64,000 nt of DNA from Pirellulales bacterium (lineage in GTDB: Bacteria; Planctomycetota; Planctomycetia; Pirellulales; JACPPG01), in the NCBI GenBank assembly GCA_035546535.1, contig DASZWQ010000022.1, positions 1 through 64,000 on the forward strand, read 5' to 3'. Positions 56,059 to 64,000 of this stretch are shown here, one piece after another. Within the stretch, counting starts at the first letter, position 1, and the number at the start of each line of letters is the position of its first letter. The notes below the pieces were generated by a model. That model made no database searches. It saw only the letters and a program-made list of their open reading frames with translations, and was not told where the DNA came from. Both the position numbers and the translations under genes were made by a program.

Positions 56059-58728
56059 ATGAGCCTGCTCGATCATCCCGCCGTGGATCAAACGGCCGCG
56101 GCCAATCTAGACCCGCTCGCTATCCCCGCTCTTAGTCAACTTGCACCCGGCGTTGGCGATCCGGCGGGCACGCTGAGTAACGTCGTGCGGCTGATTCAGG
56201 AGCACTTTCAGACTGACGTTTGCTCGATTTACCTGATCAAGCCCGACCGGGCCAACCTGGTGCTCGCCGCCACCGTGGGCCTGCGGCCCGAGAGCGTGGG
56301 CCGAGTGTCGATGAAATTACACGAGGGGCTGACCGGGCTGGCGGCCGAGCAACTGCGGCCGATCGTCGTTGACGATGCGCCGCGCCACCCGAGATTCAAG
56401 TACTTCGCCGAGGCGGGCGAGGAGCCTTACCGTTCGTTCGTCGGGGTGCCGCTCTTGGACCAGGGGGTCATCCAAGGGGTGCTCGTGGTACAGACGCGCG
56501 AGCCGCGCAGTTTTTCGCGCGAGGAAACCTCGATGATGGTTGTGGCGGCCAACCAGGTCGCGCCGATCGTCAGCGAAGCGCGGACGCTCGAACAGTTTAT
56601 CGCGCCGGCGTACGAGCGGATTTGGGCCTTGGCCCGTAACCTGTGGTGGAGCTGGGACCCGGTCGCCGAATCGCTCTTTCGCGAGCTCGACCCGGTACGA
56701 TGGCGCGAGCTGGATCACAATCCGATCGCGCTATTGAGCGAGATCTCGATGGAGCAGCTCGAAGAGCGTTCGCGCCGGCACATGCTGCACAGCAGCCTGA
56801 ACTATACCTATCGCCGTTTTCAGGAATACGTGAAGTCGGACGAAACGTGGGGCGCGGCCCATGCCGGCGTGTTGCGGGCGCGGCCGGTCGTCTATTTTTC
56901 CGCCGAGTTCGGTCTGCACGAGTCGCTGCCGATTTACTCCGGCGGCCTGGGCATCCTGGCTGGCGATCATTTCAAAAGTGCGAGCGACCTGGGCGTACCT
57001 TTGGTCGGCATGGGTTTGTTCTACGATCAGGGCTATTTCCGCCAGCACCTCACGACCGAAGGTTGGCAGAGCGAAGATTACTTGGAAGTCGACGTCAAAA
57101 AACTGCCCATGGAACTTGCGCTGGGTCGTGACCAACGTCCGATTACCGTGACCATGGAAACGCGCACCGGGCAGCTGTACGCACGCGTGTGGCGGGTCAC
57201 GGTGGGGCGCAATACGTTGTACTTGCTCGATTCGGACGTCGACGGCAACGCGCCCGAGGATCGCGACCTGACCGCCCGTCTTTACGGTGGCGACCAGCGC
57301 GTACGGATTCGCCAGGAACTGTTGCTGGGTGTTGGCGGTGTGCGCGCCTTGGAAGCGCTGGGCATCGTGCCCGGCGTTTTGCACCTCAACGAGGGGCACA
57401 GTGCTTTCGCTTGTCTGGAAATGGTCCGCCAGCGCATGCAGCGCGAAGGGATCGCCTTCGACGAAGCTCGCCGCCGCGTCGCTCGGCAGGTGGTGTTTAC
57501 TACGCACACACCGGTGCCGGCCGGGCATGACCGCTTTTCCGACGCGCTGATCGAAGAGCATCTTGGCCCGCTTCGCGACGGCTTGGGAATCACCTTCGAA
57601 GACCTGATGTCGCAAGGACGCGTTAACGTCCACAACCCGGAAGAAGATTTCTGCATGACGGTGCTAGCGCTCAAGAACTCGCGCCGCGCCAATGCCGTTG
57701 CTTCGCTGCACGGAGACGTCAGCCGGGCCATGTGGCAATGCCTCTATCCTGGCCGCACGGAAGACGAAGTCCCGATTGATCACATCACGAACGGTATCCA
57801 CGTCCCCAGTTGGCTGGCGCCGCAGATGCGGCAACTGTTCGACCGGCACCTGGGGCCCGATTGGATCCGTCGCAGCAGCGATCCCACGCTGTGGGACAAG
57901 ATCCCCTCGATCGACAATGGCGAGTTGTGGGAAACACACCAGGTGCTCAAGAGCGAGCTGATCAGCTTTGTTCGCGCGAGGGCCATGCGCCAGGCTGAGC
58001 AGCGCGGGGAGCCACGCGAGGTGATTCAGCGGCTCGGACGTGCGCTCAGTCCCGATGCGTTGACGATCGGCTTTGCCCGCCGTTTCGCCACTTACAAGCG
58101 GGCGAATCTGCTGTTCCAAGACTTGGAGCAGATCGCCTCGTTGATCAACGATCCGCAACTGCCCGTGCAAGTGATCTTCGCCGGCAAGGCGCATCCGCGT
58201 GATGTGCCGGGCAAGGAAGTGCTGCAAGAGATTGCCCGTTTTGCGAGATCGCCGCAGTTCTTCGGAAAGATCGTGTTCGTCGAGAACTACGACATCGACG
58301 TGGGCGAACACCTGGTGCAAGGCGTCGACCTGTGGCTCAATACGCCGCGCCGGCCGCTCGAGGCCTCGGGAACAAGCGGCATGAAAGTCGTTCTTAACGG
58401 TGGCTTGAATCTATCGGTACTCGATGGCTGGTGGGCCGAGGCCTACGACGGCACGAACGGTTTTGCCGTCGGCACGGGCGACACGCACGTGCTCACCGAC
58501 GTACACGACCGCCTGGACGCCGGCTCGCTGTATCGAGTCTTGGCGGAGCAAGTGATTCCGCTGTTCTACGATCGCGATCAGGACGGCTTGCCGTTGGCGT
58601 GGATCAAACGCATGAAGGCGGCCATTCGCACACTTGGCTGGCGCTTCAATGCCGATCGCATGGTGCGCGATTACGTCGAGAAGTGCTACATCCCCGCGGC
58701 CGGCGGACGATCAAGTGGCGTGCGGTAA
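56059..58728 (+). CDS. Alpha-glucan (glycogen) phosphorylase with N-terminal GAF domain
   Basis: 889 residues from the ATG at 56059, with GGGGAAG upstream. Residues about 38-175 form a GAF domain closely like that of PtsP: TDVCSIYLI, LVLAATVGL, EGLTGLAAE, DAPRHPRFKYF and a GVPLLDQGVIQGVLVVQ closing strand. From about 180 follows a GT35 phosphorylase of the long bacterial/archaeal type: YFSAEFGLHESLPIYSGGLG, LNEGHSAF, THTPVPAGHDRF and SGTSGMKVVLNGGLN with the PLP lysine, Lys776. It releases glucose-1-phosphate from glycogen. The GAF fusion suggests direct metabolite control. Divergent from pfk-ppc. Confidence 0.93.
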   Translation: MSLLDHPAVDQTAAANLDPLAIPALSQLAPGVGDPAGTLSNVVRLIQEHFQTDVCSIYLIKPDRANLVLAATVGLRPESVGRVSMKLHEGLTGLAAEQLRPIVVDDAPRHPRFKYFAEAGEEPYRSFVGVPLLDQGVIQGVLVVQTREPRSFSREETSMMVVAANQVAPIVSEARTLEQFIAPAYERIWALARNLWWSWDPVAESLFRELDPVRWRELDHNPIALLSEISMEQLEERSRRHMLHSSLNYTYRRFQEYVKSDETWGAAHAGVLRARPVVYFSAEFGLHESLPIYSGGLGILAGDHFKSASDLGVPLVGMGLFYDQGYFRQHLTTEGWQSEDYLEVDVKKLPMELALGRDQRPITVTMETRTGQLYARVWRVTVGRNTLYLLDSDVDGNAPEDRDLTARLYGGDQRVRIRQELLLGVGGVRALEALGIVPGVLHLNEGHSAFACLEMVRQRMQREGIAFDEARRRVARQVVFTTHTPVPAGHDRFSDALIEEHLGPLRDGLGITFEDLMSQGRVNVHNPEEDFCMTVLALKNSRRANAVASLHGDVSRAMWQCLYPGRTEDEVPIDHITNGIHVPSWLAPQMRQLFDRHLGPDWIRRSSDPTLWDKIPSIDNGELWETHQVLKSELISFVRARAMRQAEQRGEPREVIQRLGRALSPDALTIGFARRFATYKRANLLFQDLEQIASLINDPQLPVQVIFAGKAHPRDVPGKEVLQEIARFARSPQFFGKIVFVENYDIDVGEHLVQGVDLWLNTPRRPLEASGTSGMKVVLNGGLNLSVLDGWWAEAYDGTNGFAVGTGDTHVLTDVHDRLDAGSLYRVLAEQVIPLFYDRDQDGLPLAWIKRMKAAIRTLGWRFNADRMVRDYVEKCYIPAAGGRSSGVR

Positions 58729-59285
58729 CTCTTGTTCGGCCGCCAGTGATTTACGATCGCGATTTCCACTTACTCGCGCTGCGAAGGCCCTTGCTGGCGC
58801 TACCTGGTCCGATTCTCCGACATCCCTGCGCATTCAGTGCGCAGGCGCGCAATTTTCTGCCCATTTTTTTTACTAATGCCGTTTGGGCGTTCCGTTAGCC
58901 TCGTGTTTGATTCGCTACCTAAAGATTCGGGCTGCCTGGAAATCTACATGTGAAGTGGGGTAAATACGTGAAGACCTCGTTTGCTGTCGCGTTGCCTGCG
59001 TGTCGAAAAAATCGCCGGGACAGGCATTTATAACTCCTGTCAGTCCGCTGGGGTTTTCGCTCCCTCCCGATCCAGTTGTTCCAAAAGTAGGGTTTCTAAT
59101 GGAGGCGGGCGCGCCAAATCCGCACATTCACTATGGGGCTCTTGCGGTTTTTTCGCCTCTCATGCACTCTAGGGTGAACACAGGGTCCAACGGGATGGAT
59201 CCTGGCCGGATTTCCTTGCTGGTTCGCTAGACCGGCGGCGATACGGCTGCGTTAGCAAGTCACGCACATCGAACGGAGAATGCCA
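58729..59285. other. Intergenic region after the phosphorylase
   Basis: 557 bases. It starts with the terminator-like hairpin at 58825-58845 and shows no supported gene beyond it. The last part should hold the promoter of the choice-of-anchor-A gene. Confidence 0.4.
58825..58845 (+). terminator. Probable terminator of the phosphorylase gene
   Basis: CCTGCGCA (58825-58832), loop TTCAG, TGCGCAGG (58838-58845), then ATTTTC and a run of eight Ts about 20 bases on. It lies about 100 bases after the stop codon. The distance between stem and main T-run makes it less than ideal. Confidence 0.5.
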
Positions 59286-60350
59286 GTGAATTGTTCCCTC
59301 CGAGGCACCCTTGTTGCCTCATCCTGCCTCGTTCTTTCTCTCCTGCTCGGCGAGCAGATGGCCCTCGCTGGCCCTCTGGCGCTGGGTCCTGCCGGCGATT
59401 TCAACATCTTTGTGTTCGGTGACGACACTCAAGGTAATAGCGATACCGAGGGCCGCGTGGCCGTCGGCGGGAATGCCTTTTTCAGCGGCTCCGGCTGGAC
59501 CATCGGTAGCGCAATTTCCAGCAGCACGACGAATCTGATCGTCGGCGGCAGCCTCTCGAACCAGTTCAACACGGTCACCGGTAGCGTGCTGGTAAACGGA
59601 AACGTCACGTGGCCCGGGCCGTCGATCCATGGCTCGCTCTTTGTGAACGGGAACGCCAACTTCGGCAACAGCGGTGGTCAAATCAACGGCACAGTCGACG
59701 TGGTAGGCACGTACACGAAGCCGGCGAACGGTTTCCCGCCCAATCAGAGTCCGCCCACCGTCACGCCGCTTCCTTTCAACTTTGCGGCGGTGAAGACCTC
59801 GTTACAGGGCGAATCGACTTACCTGGCCAGTCTCACGCCGAATGGCACGACGACGGTCAACTTTGGTGCCCTGGCGCTCACCGCGACCGGTCCGACGAAC
59901 AGCTTTTATGTCTTCGACGTCACGGGCGCGCAGATGGCGGCAGCGGCAAGCCACGGACTGAGCATCACGGCTCCTTCTGGTTCGACGGTCGTTGTGAATG
60001 TCGACGGCACAAGCGATTCCATGACGAGCATGGGCATCTCGCTCAACGGCGTCGATAACCAGCACGTGCTGTACAACTTTTCGCAAGCGACCAGCTTGAC
60101 CGTTAATCAGATTGGTATCGAAGGGACGATTCTGGCCCCCAATGCCAACGTGAATTTTGCCGGTGGCCAAATCAACGGCAGCTTGATCGCGCAGAGCGTT
60201 ACCGGCCAGGGTGAGAGCCATAATCACCTGTTCATCGGCAACCTGCCGACGAACCCGATTCCCGAGCCCTCGACCTTCGTGCTGGCTGCGTGCGGCCTGG
60301 CGGCCTTCGCGGGCACGCGTGCGTATCGTGCGCGTCGCCTGGGCTCCTAA
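59286..60350 (+). CDS. Choice-of-anchor-A protein with PEP-CTERM anchor
   Basis: 354 residues from a GTG at 59286, which has GGAG seven bases upstream; the ATG at 59280 sits only one base from that GGAG and is less likely. Signal peptide about 1-28 (ends MALAG). The body matches the choice-of-anchor-A domain (FNIFVFGDD, EGRVAVGGNAFF, NLIVGGSL, GTILAPNANVNF). The end is NPIPEPSTFVLAAC, a membrane helix and RAYRARRLGS, the PEP-CTERM tail. Likely an exported surface protein sorted by exosortase. Followed by a strong terminator. Confidence 0.85.
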   Translation: MNCSLRGTLVASSCLVLSLLLGEQMALAGPLALGPAGDFNIFVFGDDTQGNSDTEGRVAVGGNAFFSGSGWTIGSAISSSTTNLIVGGSLSNQFNTVTGSVLVNGNVTWPGPSIHGSLFVNGNANFGNSGGQINGTVDVVGTYTKPANGFPPNQSPPTVTPLPFNFAAVKTSLQGESTYLASLTPNGTTTVNFGALALTATGPTNSFYVFDVTGAQMAAAASHGLSITAPSGSTVVVNVDGTSDSMTSMGISLNGVDNQHVLYNFSQATSLTVNQIGIEGTILAPNANVNFAGGQINGSLIAQSVTGQGESHNHLFIGNLPTNPIPEPSTFVLAACGLAAFAGTRAYRARRLGS

Positions 60351-60380
60351 GTTTCGTTGGGACAAGCCTGGTATAAACAC

Positions 60381-60418
60381 GGCGTGCCACGCTCAGGCGT
60401 GGCACGCCTTTTCTTTTG
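60381..60418 (+). terminator. Rho-independent terminator
   Basis: Perfect 12-bp stem GGCGTGCCACGC (60381-60392), loop TCAG, GCGTGGCACGCC (60397-60408), followed by TTTTCTTTT. It lies 30 bases after the anchor-A stop codon. Confidence 0.9.
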
Positions 60419-60434
60419 CGCTACCTTTGTTCCG

Positions 60435-60463
60435 TTGCCGCTCCTTGGCGATCGCACTACAAT
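60435..60463 (+). promoter_or_regulatory. Candidate promoter for the desaturase gene
   Basis: TTGCCG (60435-60440), a 17-base spacer and TACAAT (60458-60463), about 117 bases before the start at 60580 and just after a strong terminator. Confidence 0.5.
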
Positions 60464-60579
60464 GGTTGACATCAGCGACGAATTTGGGTTGCGCGGCATC
60501 ACTTAAAAAAATGGCCGCCCCCAGCAGGCGGTTCGTTCGCTTTACCTGCCGTTATCTCCTTCCTGCTGGGATCTCGATT

Positions 60580-61602
60580 ATGTCCACGCTGCCATCGGAT
60601 ATTGCAGCTGTTGTGGATACAGATTCACGCATTCTGGATCCGAAGTCCGATCCCGGCGACATGGGCACGTCGAAACTGCCGGGCCGTCACGTCCTTGATA
60701 TCGAGACGGTGCGCGGTCTCAGCCAGCGCTCCGACGCGCGCGGCCTGTTGCGGTTTGCCACGCACATGGCTTGCTTGTGCGTTACCGGCACGCTGATCTG
60801 GCTCGCACAGCCGCACTGGTACTTGATGCTGCCGGCCATGGTCGCGCACGGGTTCGGGATTGTGACCATGTTCGCGCCGATGCACGAATGCATTCATCGT
60901 ACGGCCTTCAAAAGCCGGCAGTTGAACGACATATTTGGCTGGATCGCCGGCCTTTTGTGTTTTTACAACGCGACCTATTACCGCCGCTACCACACCTGGC
61001 ATCATCGTTATACGCAGGACTTGGATCGCGATCCGGAGCTTTCGACGCCGCGGCCCCGTCATGTGCGCGACTATCTCGTTCACATCAGCGGCATTCCGTT
61101 CTGGTTTGCAAAACCGCGCGAACTGCTCTTGATCGCTACCGGGAAGACGCGGCATCTGCCTTACATCACGGAGGATTCACGGCGCGCCGTGGCACTGTCG
61201 GCCGCGGCGCAATTGACCGTCTACGCGGCCGCGATTGCCTTCTCGGTGGCAACACGCAGCACGTTTTTCTTGTATTACTGGTTCTTGCCGGCGCTTCTGG
61301 CACAACCGCTCTTGCGAATGTTGCTGATCGTCGAACACACCGGCTGCAGCGAAGATGCGAATGGGCTGACGAATACACGCACCACACTGACGGCCTGGCC
61401 GGTGCGCTTGTATATGTGGAATATGCCGTTTCACGCCGAGCATCATCTTTACCCGTCGATTCCTTTTCATCAGTTGCCTGCGGCGCACACCAAGTTGCGC
61501 GAACGGCTCGTGCACTTGGCGCCCAGCTACGTGGCGGCCAATCGCACCGTAGTCCATTCGCTCAGCAGGATGGAACAGCACCAAGACGCTACTGGCGTGT
61601 AG
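60580..61602 (+). CDS. Fatty acid desaturase
   Basis: 340 residues from the ATG at 60580; the frame starts earlier at 60211 but crosses a terminator. A membrane di-iron desaturase: three histidine boxes HECIH (102-106), HTWHH (138-142) and HAEHH (285-289), and several membrane helices in between. It introduces double bonds into fatty acyl chains or hydroxylates a related lipid, at the inner membrane. The exact regiospecificity is not readable. It has its own promoter, and the MetX-like gene follows 21 bases later, so they may be co-transcribed. Confidence 0.88.
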   Translation: MSTLPSDIAAVVDTDSRILDPKSDPGDMGTSKLPGRHVLDIETVRGLSQRSDARGLLRFATHMACLCVTGTLIWLAQPHWYLMLPAMVAHGFGIVTMFAPMHECIHRTAFKSRQLNDIFGWIAGLLCFYNATYYRRYHTWHHRYTQDLDRDPELSTPRPRHVRDYLVHISGIPFWFAKPRELLLIATGKTRHLPYITEDSRRAVALSAAAQLTVYAAAIAFSVATRSTFFLYYWFLPALLAQPLLRMLLIVEHTGCSEDANGLTNTRTTLTAWPVRLYMWNMPFHAEHHLYPSIPFHQLPAAHTKLRERLVHLAPSYVAANRTVVHSLSRMEQHQDATGV

Positions 61603-61623
61603 TCAAGCCCAGAAGGCGTCGCC

Positions 61624-62628
61624 ATGGAGATCTTCGAGCTACCGAATTTCCGCCTGCAGTCCGGCGAAACACTGCCGCACGCGCAAGTGGCCTATCAGAC
61701 GTACGGCCAGCTCAATGCCGCGAAGTCGAACGCCATTCTTTACCCGACCTCCTACGGGGCGCACCATACAGACATCGAATGGGTGATCGGGCCTGACGGC
61801 ATCCTCGATTCGTCGCGCTATTTCGTCATCATCCCGAATATGTTCGGCAACGGATTATCGACGTCGCCGAGCAACTTAGGAGACGCGTGGGGTGATAAGC
61901 CGTGGCCCACGTTCACGCATATCGACAACGTGGCCGCTCAGCGCCGCCTGCTCGCCGAGGTTTTCGGCATCCAGCGACTGGCGCTTGTCTACGGTTGGTC
62001 GATGGGCGGGCAGCAAGCTCTGCACTGGGGAGCGCTACATCCCGAGCAGGTCGAGCGCATCGCAGCCCTGTGCTCGTCGGCCAAAACGTCTGTTCACAAC
62101 CGCGTCTTCCTGGAAGGACTGCAGGCAACGCTGACGGCCGACACGGCCTGGAATGGTACGCACTTCACGGGTAAGCCCGATCGCGGCCTGCGCGCCATGG
62201 GCCGGGTTTATGCGGGCTGGGCCTTGTCGCAAGCCTTTTATCGCGAACAGTTGTACCGCGAAATCGGTTACGCATCGCTGGAAGATTTCCTGGTGCGCGA
62301 TTGGGAAGCCAGCTTCCTGCGCCGCGATGCCGGCAATCTGCTTTCGATGATCGAGACCTGGAAACGCTCCGACATCAGCGACAACGACCGCTTCGGGGGC
62401 GACCTGCGGCGGGCGCTCGCTTCGATTCAGGCGCGGACGCTGATCATGCCGTCGGCAACCGACTTGTATTTCACGGCCGCTGATGCCCAGGCCGAATCGC
62501 AACACATCCCGCACGCCCAGTTTCGTTCCATTCCCTCCATTTGGGGACACCGCGCCGGTAATCCCCTGAAAAACCCTGCCGATGCCGCCTTCATCAAAGC
62601 AGCCGTGGCCGAGTTGCTCGACTCCTAG
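61624..62628 (+). CDS. MetX-like alpha/beta-hydrolase acyltransferase
   Basis: 334 residues; ATG at 61624. Resembles homoserine O-acetyltransferase: opening FRLQSGETLPHAQVAYQTYGQLN, a GWSMGG elbow with Ser126, Asp280 (PSATDLYF) and His309 (WGHRAGNP). It lacks the extra C-terminal lid part of some MetX proteins, and the substrate-defining residues cannot be judged, so it could be a homoserine acyltransferase or a general hydrolase of the same fold. No other methionine gene is beside it. Confidence 0.75.
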   Translation: MEIFELPNFRLQSGETLPHAQVAYQTYGQLNAAKSNAILYPTSYGAHHTDIEWVIGPDGILDSSRYFVIIPNMFGNGLSTSPSNLGDAWGDKPWPTFTHIDNVAAQRRLLAEVFGIQRLALVYGWSMGGQQALHWGALHPEQVERIAALCSSAKTSVHNRVFLEGLQATLTADTAWNGTHFTGKPDRGLRAMGRVYAGWALSQAFYREQLYREIGYASLEDFLVRDWEASFLRRDAGNLLSMIETWKRSDISDNDRFGGDLRRALASIQARTLIMPSATDLYFTAADAQAESQHIPHAQFRSIPSIWGHRAGNPLKNPADAAFIKAAVAELLDS

Positions 62629-62693
62629 CGAGCGCCGCGCGGTTACACGAATCGGAAGTTGCGTCGGCGGGAACCATTCCCAAGGGTGCGGAT

Positions 62694-63992
62694 ATGCTCG
62701 CCGAGCAAGCGAAAAAACTGGGTATCAAGTATTTTCTCGTGTCGTTTTCGGACCTCTTCGGTACGCAGCGGGCCAAGCTCGTACCCGCCGCCGCGATCGA
62801 TGACGTCTGCAAGACAGGGGCCGGGTTCGCCGGCTTTGCCACCTGGCTCGACATGACACCGGCCGATCCCGACATTTTCGCCGTGCCGGCGGTGGAAAGT
62901 CTCACGCAACTTCCTTGGAAGCCAGAGATCGGCTGGTTGGCCGCCGACTTGTACGTGAACGGCACGCCGCTCGCGCAAGCACCGCGCAACGTGCTCAAAC
63001 GATCGCTAGCACGACTTGACGAGCAAGGGTACGAATTGCGGACGGGCGTCGAGTGTGAGTTCTTCGTGCTCGCGGCCGATGATCATGCGATAGCCGACCC
63101 GCGCGATGCGCAGCAAAAGCCCTGCTACGACCAGCAATCCTTGGTGCGCCAGTACGATCTGATTGCCGAAATCTGCGATTGCCTGCTCGAACTCGGCTGG
63201 CAACCCTATCAAAACGACCACGAAGATGCGAGCGGACAGTTCGAGATCAACTGGGCCTACGCTCCGGCGCTTGTCACGGCCGATCGGCAAGCGTTCTTCA
63301 AGTACCTCGTGAAATCGCTCGCCGAACGTCGTGGACTGCGTGCCACGTTCATGCCCAAGCCGTTCGATCATCTGACGGGTAACGGTTGCCACATGCATCT
63401 GTCGTTGTGGAACCGCACTCAAGGGACGAATCTGTTCCATGACGCGCATGACGAAATGGGACTCTCGCCGCTGGCCTATGCCTTCATTGGCGGGATGCTG
63501 CACTCTGCTGATGCCGTGTGCGCGCTGACGAACCCGACGGTGAACTCCTATCGCCGCATCAATGCCCCGGTCACAAGCTCCGGTGCCACATGGTCGCCGA
63601 ACGTGATTAGCTACGCCGGCAACAATCGGACGCACATGATCCGCATTCCCGCGCCAGGCCGCATCGAGTTGCGCCTGCCCGACGGTTCGGCAAATCCGTA
63701 CCTCATGGCGGCGGCGGTGGCGGAAGCGGGCCGCGAGGGGATCGCCGCACGGCGCAACCCCGGGCCTGTGCTCGACGCCAACATTTATCGCGACGCCGCG
63801 GCGGTCACGTCGTTGCGCACACTGCCCGACAATCTGCTCGACGCGTTGCGGGCCTTGGAGTCCAATACGGTGCTGCGCGAAGGGCTCGGGGCGACGTTCA
63901 CCGACTCGTACCTGAAGCTGAAACGTGCCGAATGGCGCGATTACGCTCGCTTCGTGTCGCCGTGGGAACGCCAGCACACGCTCGACTGCTGA
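62694..63992 (+). CDS. glnT: Type III glutamine synthetase-like enzyme (GlnT / gamma-glutamylmethylamide synthetase type)
   Basis: 432 residues; ATG at 62694 with AAGG upstream. It belongs to the short GS group called type III glutamate-ammonia ligase: FSDLFGTQRAKLVPA and GAGFAGFATWLDMTPADPD near the start, VECEFFV (metal Glu), NDHEDASGQFEINWAYA, GNGCHMHLSLW, and RIPAPGRIELRLPDGSANPYL at the end. Some close members make gamma-glutamylmethylamide from methylamine rather than glutamine, so the substrate is open. No classical glnA, PII partner or methylamine genes adjoin it in this window. Confidence 0.85.
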   Translation: MLAEQAKKLGIKYFLVSFSDLFGTQRAKLVPAAAIDDVCKTGAGFAGFATWLDMTPADPDIFAVPAVESLTQLPWKPEIGWLAADLYVNGTPLAQAPRNVLKRSLARLDEQGYELRTGVECEFFVLAADDHAIADPRDAQQKPCYDQQSLVRQYDLIAEICDCLLELGWQPYQNDHEDASGQFEINWAYAPALVTADRQAFFKYLVKSLAERRGLRATFMPKPFDHLTGNGCHMHLSLWNRTQGTNLFHDAHDEMGLSPLAYAFIGGMLHSADAVCALTNPTVNSYRRINAPVTSSGATWSPNVISYAGNNRTHMIRIPAPGRIELRLPDGSANPYLMAAAVAEAGREGIAARRNPGPVLDANIYRDAAAVTSLRTLPDNLLDALRALESNTVLREGLGATFTDSYLKLKRAEWRDYARFVSPWERQHTLDC

Positions 63993-64000
63993 ATGAGTCG
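63993..64000 (+). other. Possible start of the next gene, cut by the window edge
   Basis: An ATG at 63993-63995 directly follows the glnT-like stop codon, suggesting a coupled downstream gene. Only eight bases are visible, so nothing can be said about the product. Confidence 0.2.

Overview
The window reads as a chromosomal segment of a planctomycete, most likely of the Pirellulales type. The evidence is a set of family hallmarks: a membrane-bound dehydrogenase/HEAT protein ending in the planctomycete CxxCH haem domain, a DUF1080 sugar hydrolase, four PEP-CTERM proteins, an Lpg1974-like and a BBP2-like outer-membrane barrel, a FliG-like orphan, paired clpP genes after tig, and a lack of long operons. 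The DNA is GC-rich throughout, with no rRNA, CRISPR array, insertion sequence or integrase, so this looks like core chromosome with small accessory patches. Several promoter candidates fit an ordinary sigma-70 pattern.

Layout. 0-5 kb: secreted esterase, Tat-exported protein of unknown function, dienelactone-hydrolase-like protein, and a trypsin-dockerin-PEP-CTERM protein. 5.4-10.2 kb: haem/HEAT protein, family 5 uracil-DNA glycosylase, anchored trypsin-like protease. 10.3-12.1 kb: small-gene patch (RHH-like protein plus 44-residue partner, DUF4242 protein, unknown protein, decayed small ORF). 12.2-19 kb: mutS, fliG-like gene, DUF1080 protein, small lipoprotein, cbiM-like permease, vanZ-like gene. 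19.7-26 kb: PEP-CTERM protein, outer-membrane barrel, secreted thioredoxin-fold/DUF255 protein and an FHA protein. 26.2-29.6 kb: tRNA-Gly(GCC), tig, clpP, clpP. 29.9-34.1 kb: coiled-coil lipoprotein, PII protein, a 0.9 kb non-coding stretch with strong hairpins, BBP2-type porin. 34.5-42.7 kb: comEC, S9 peptidase, secreted unknown protein, large repeat PEP-CTERM protein. 43.4-51.2 kb: second DUF255 protein, panB, secreted unknown protein, DUF4404, DUF4254 and a family 9 glycosyltransferase, secreted hydrolase. 51.3-58.8 kb: central carbon block of pfk-ppc, divergent from a GAF-fused glycogen phosphorylase. 59.3-64 kb: choice-of-anchor-A PEP-CTERM protein, fatty acid desaturase, MetX-like acyltransferase, type III glutamine synthetase-like enzyme.

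How the genes fit together. The carbon block couples glycogen phosphorolysis, phosphofructokinase and anaplerotic PEP carboxylase. The phosphorylase carries an N-terminal GAF domain resembling that of the nitrogen-PTS enzyme PtsP, which suggests allosteric control of glycogen use by a small metabolite; this is the most interesting single gene here. A PII protein that lacks both T-loop tyrosines and a type III GS-like enzyme sit elsewhere in the window. tig-clpP-clpP is a protein-quality block. The secreted and PEP-CTERM proteins form a cell-surface set whose sorting enzyme (exosortase) is not in this window.

A recurring DNA feature is a small imperfect hairpin, with arms close to ATGCTTWTTCGCC / GGCGAAWAAGCAT, found at three convergent gene junctions. 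It looks like a dispersed REP-like or bidirectional terminator element. All family assignments come from reading motifs by eye; no database search was run.
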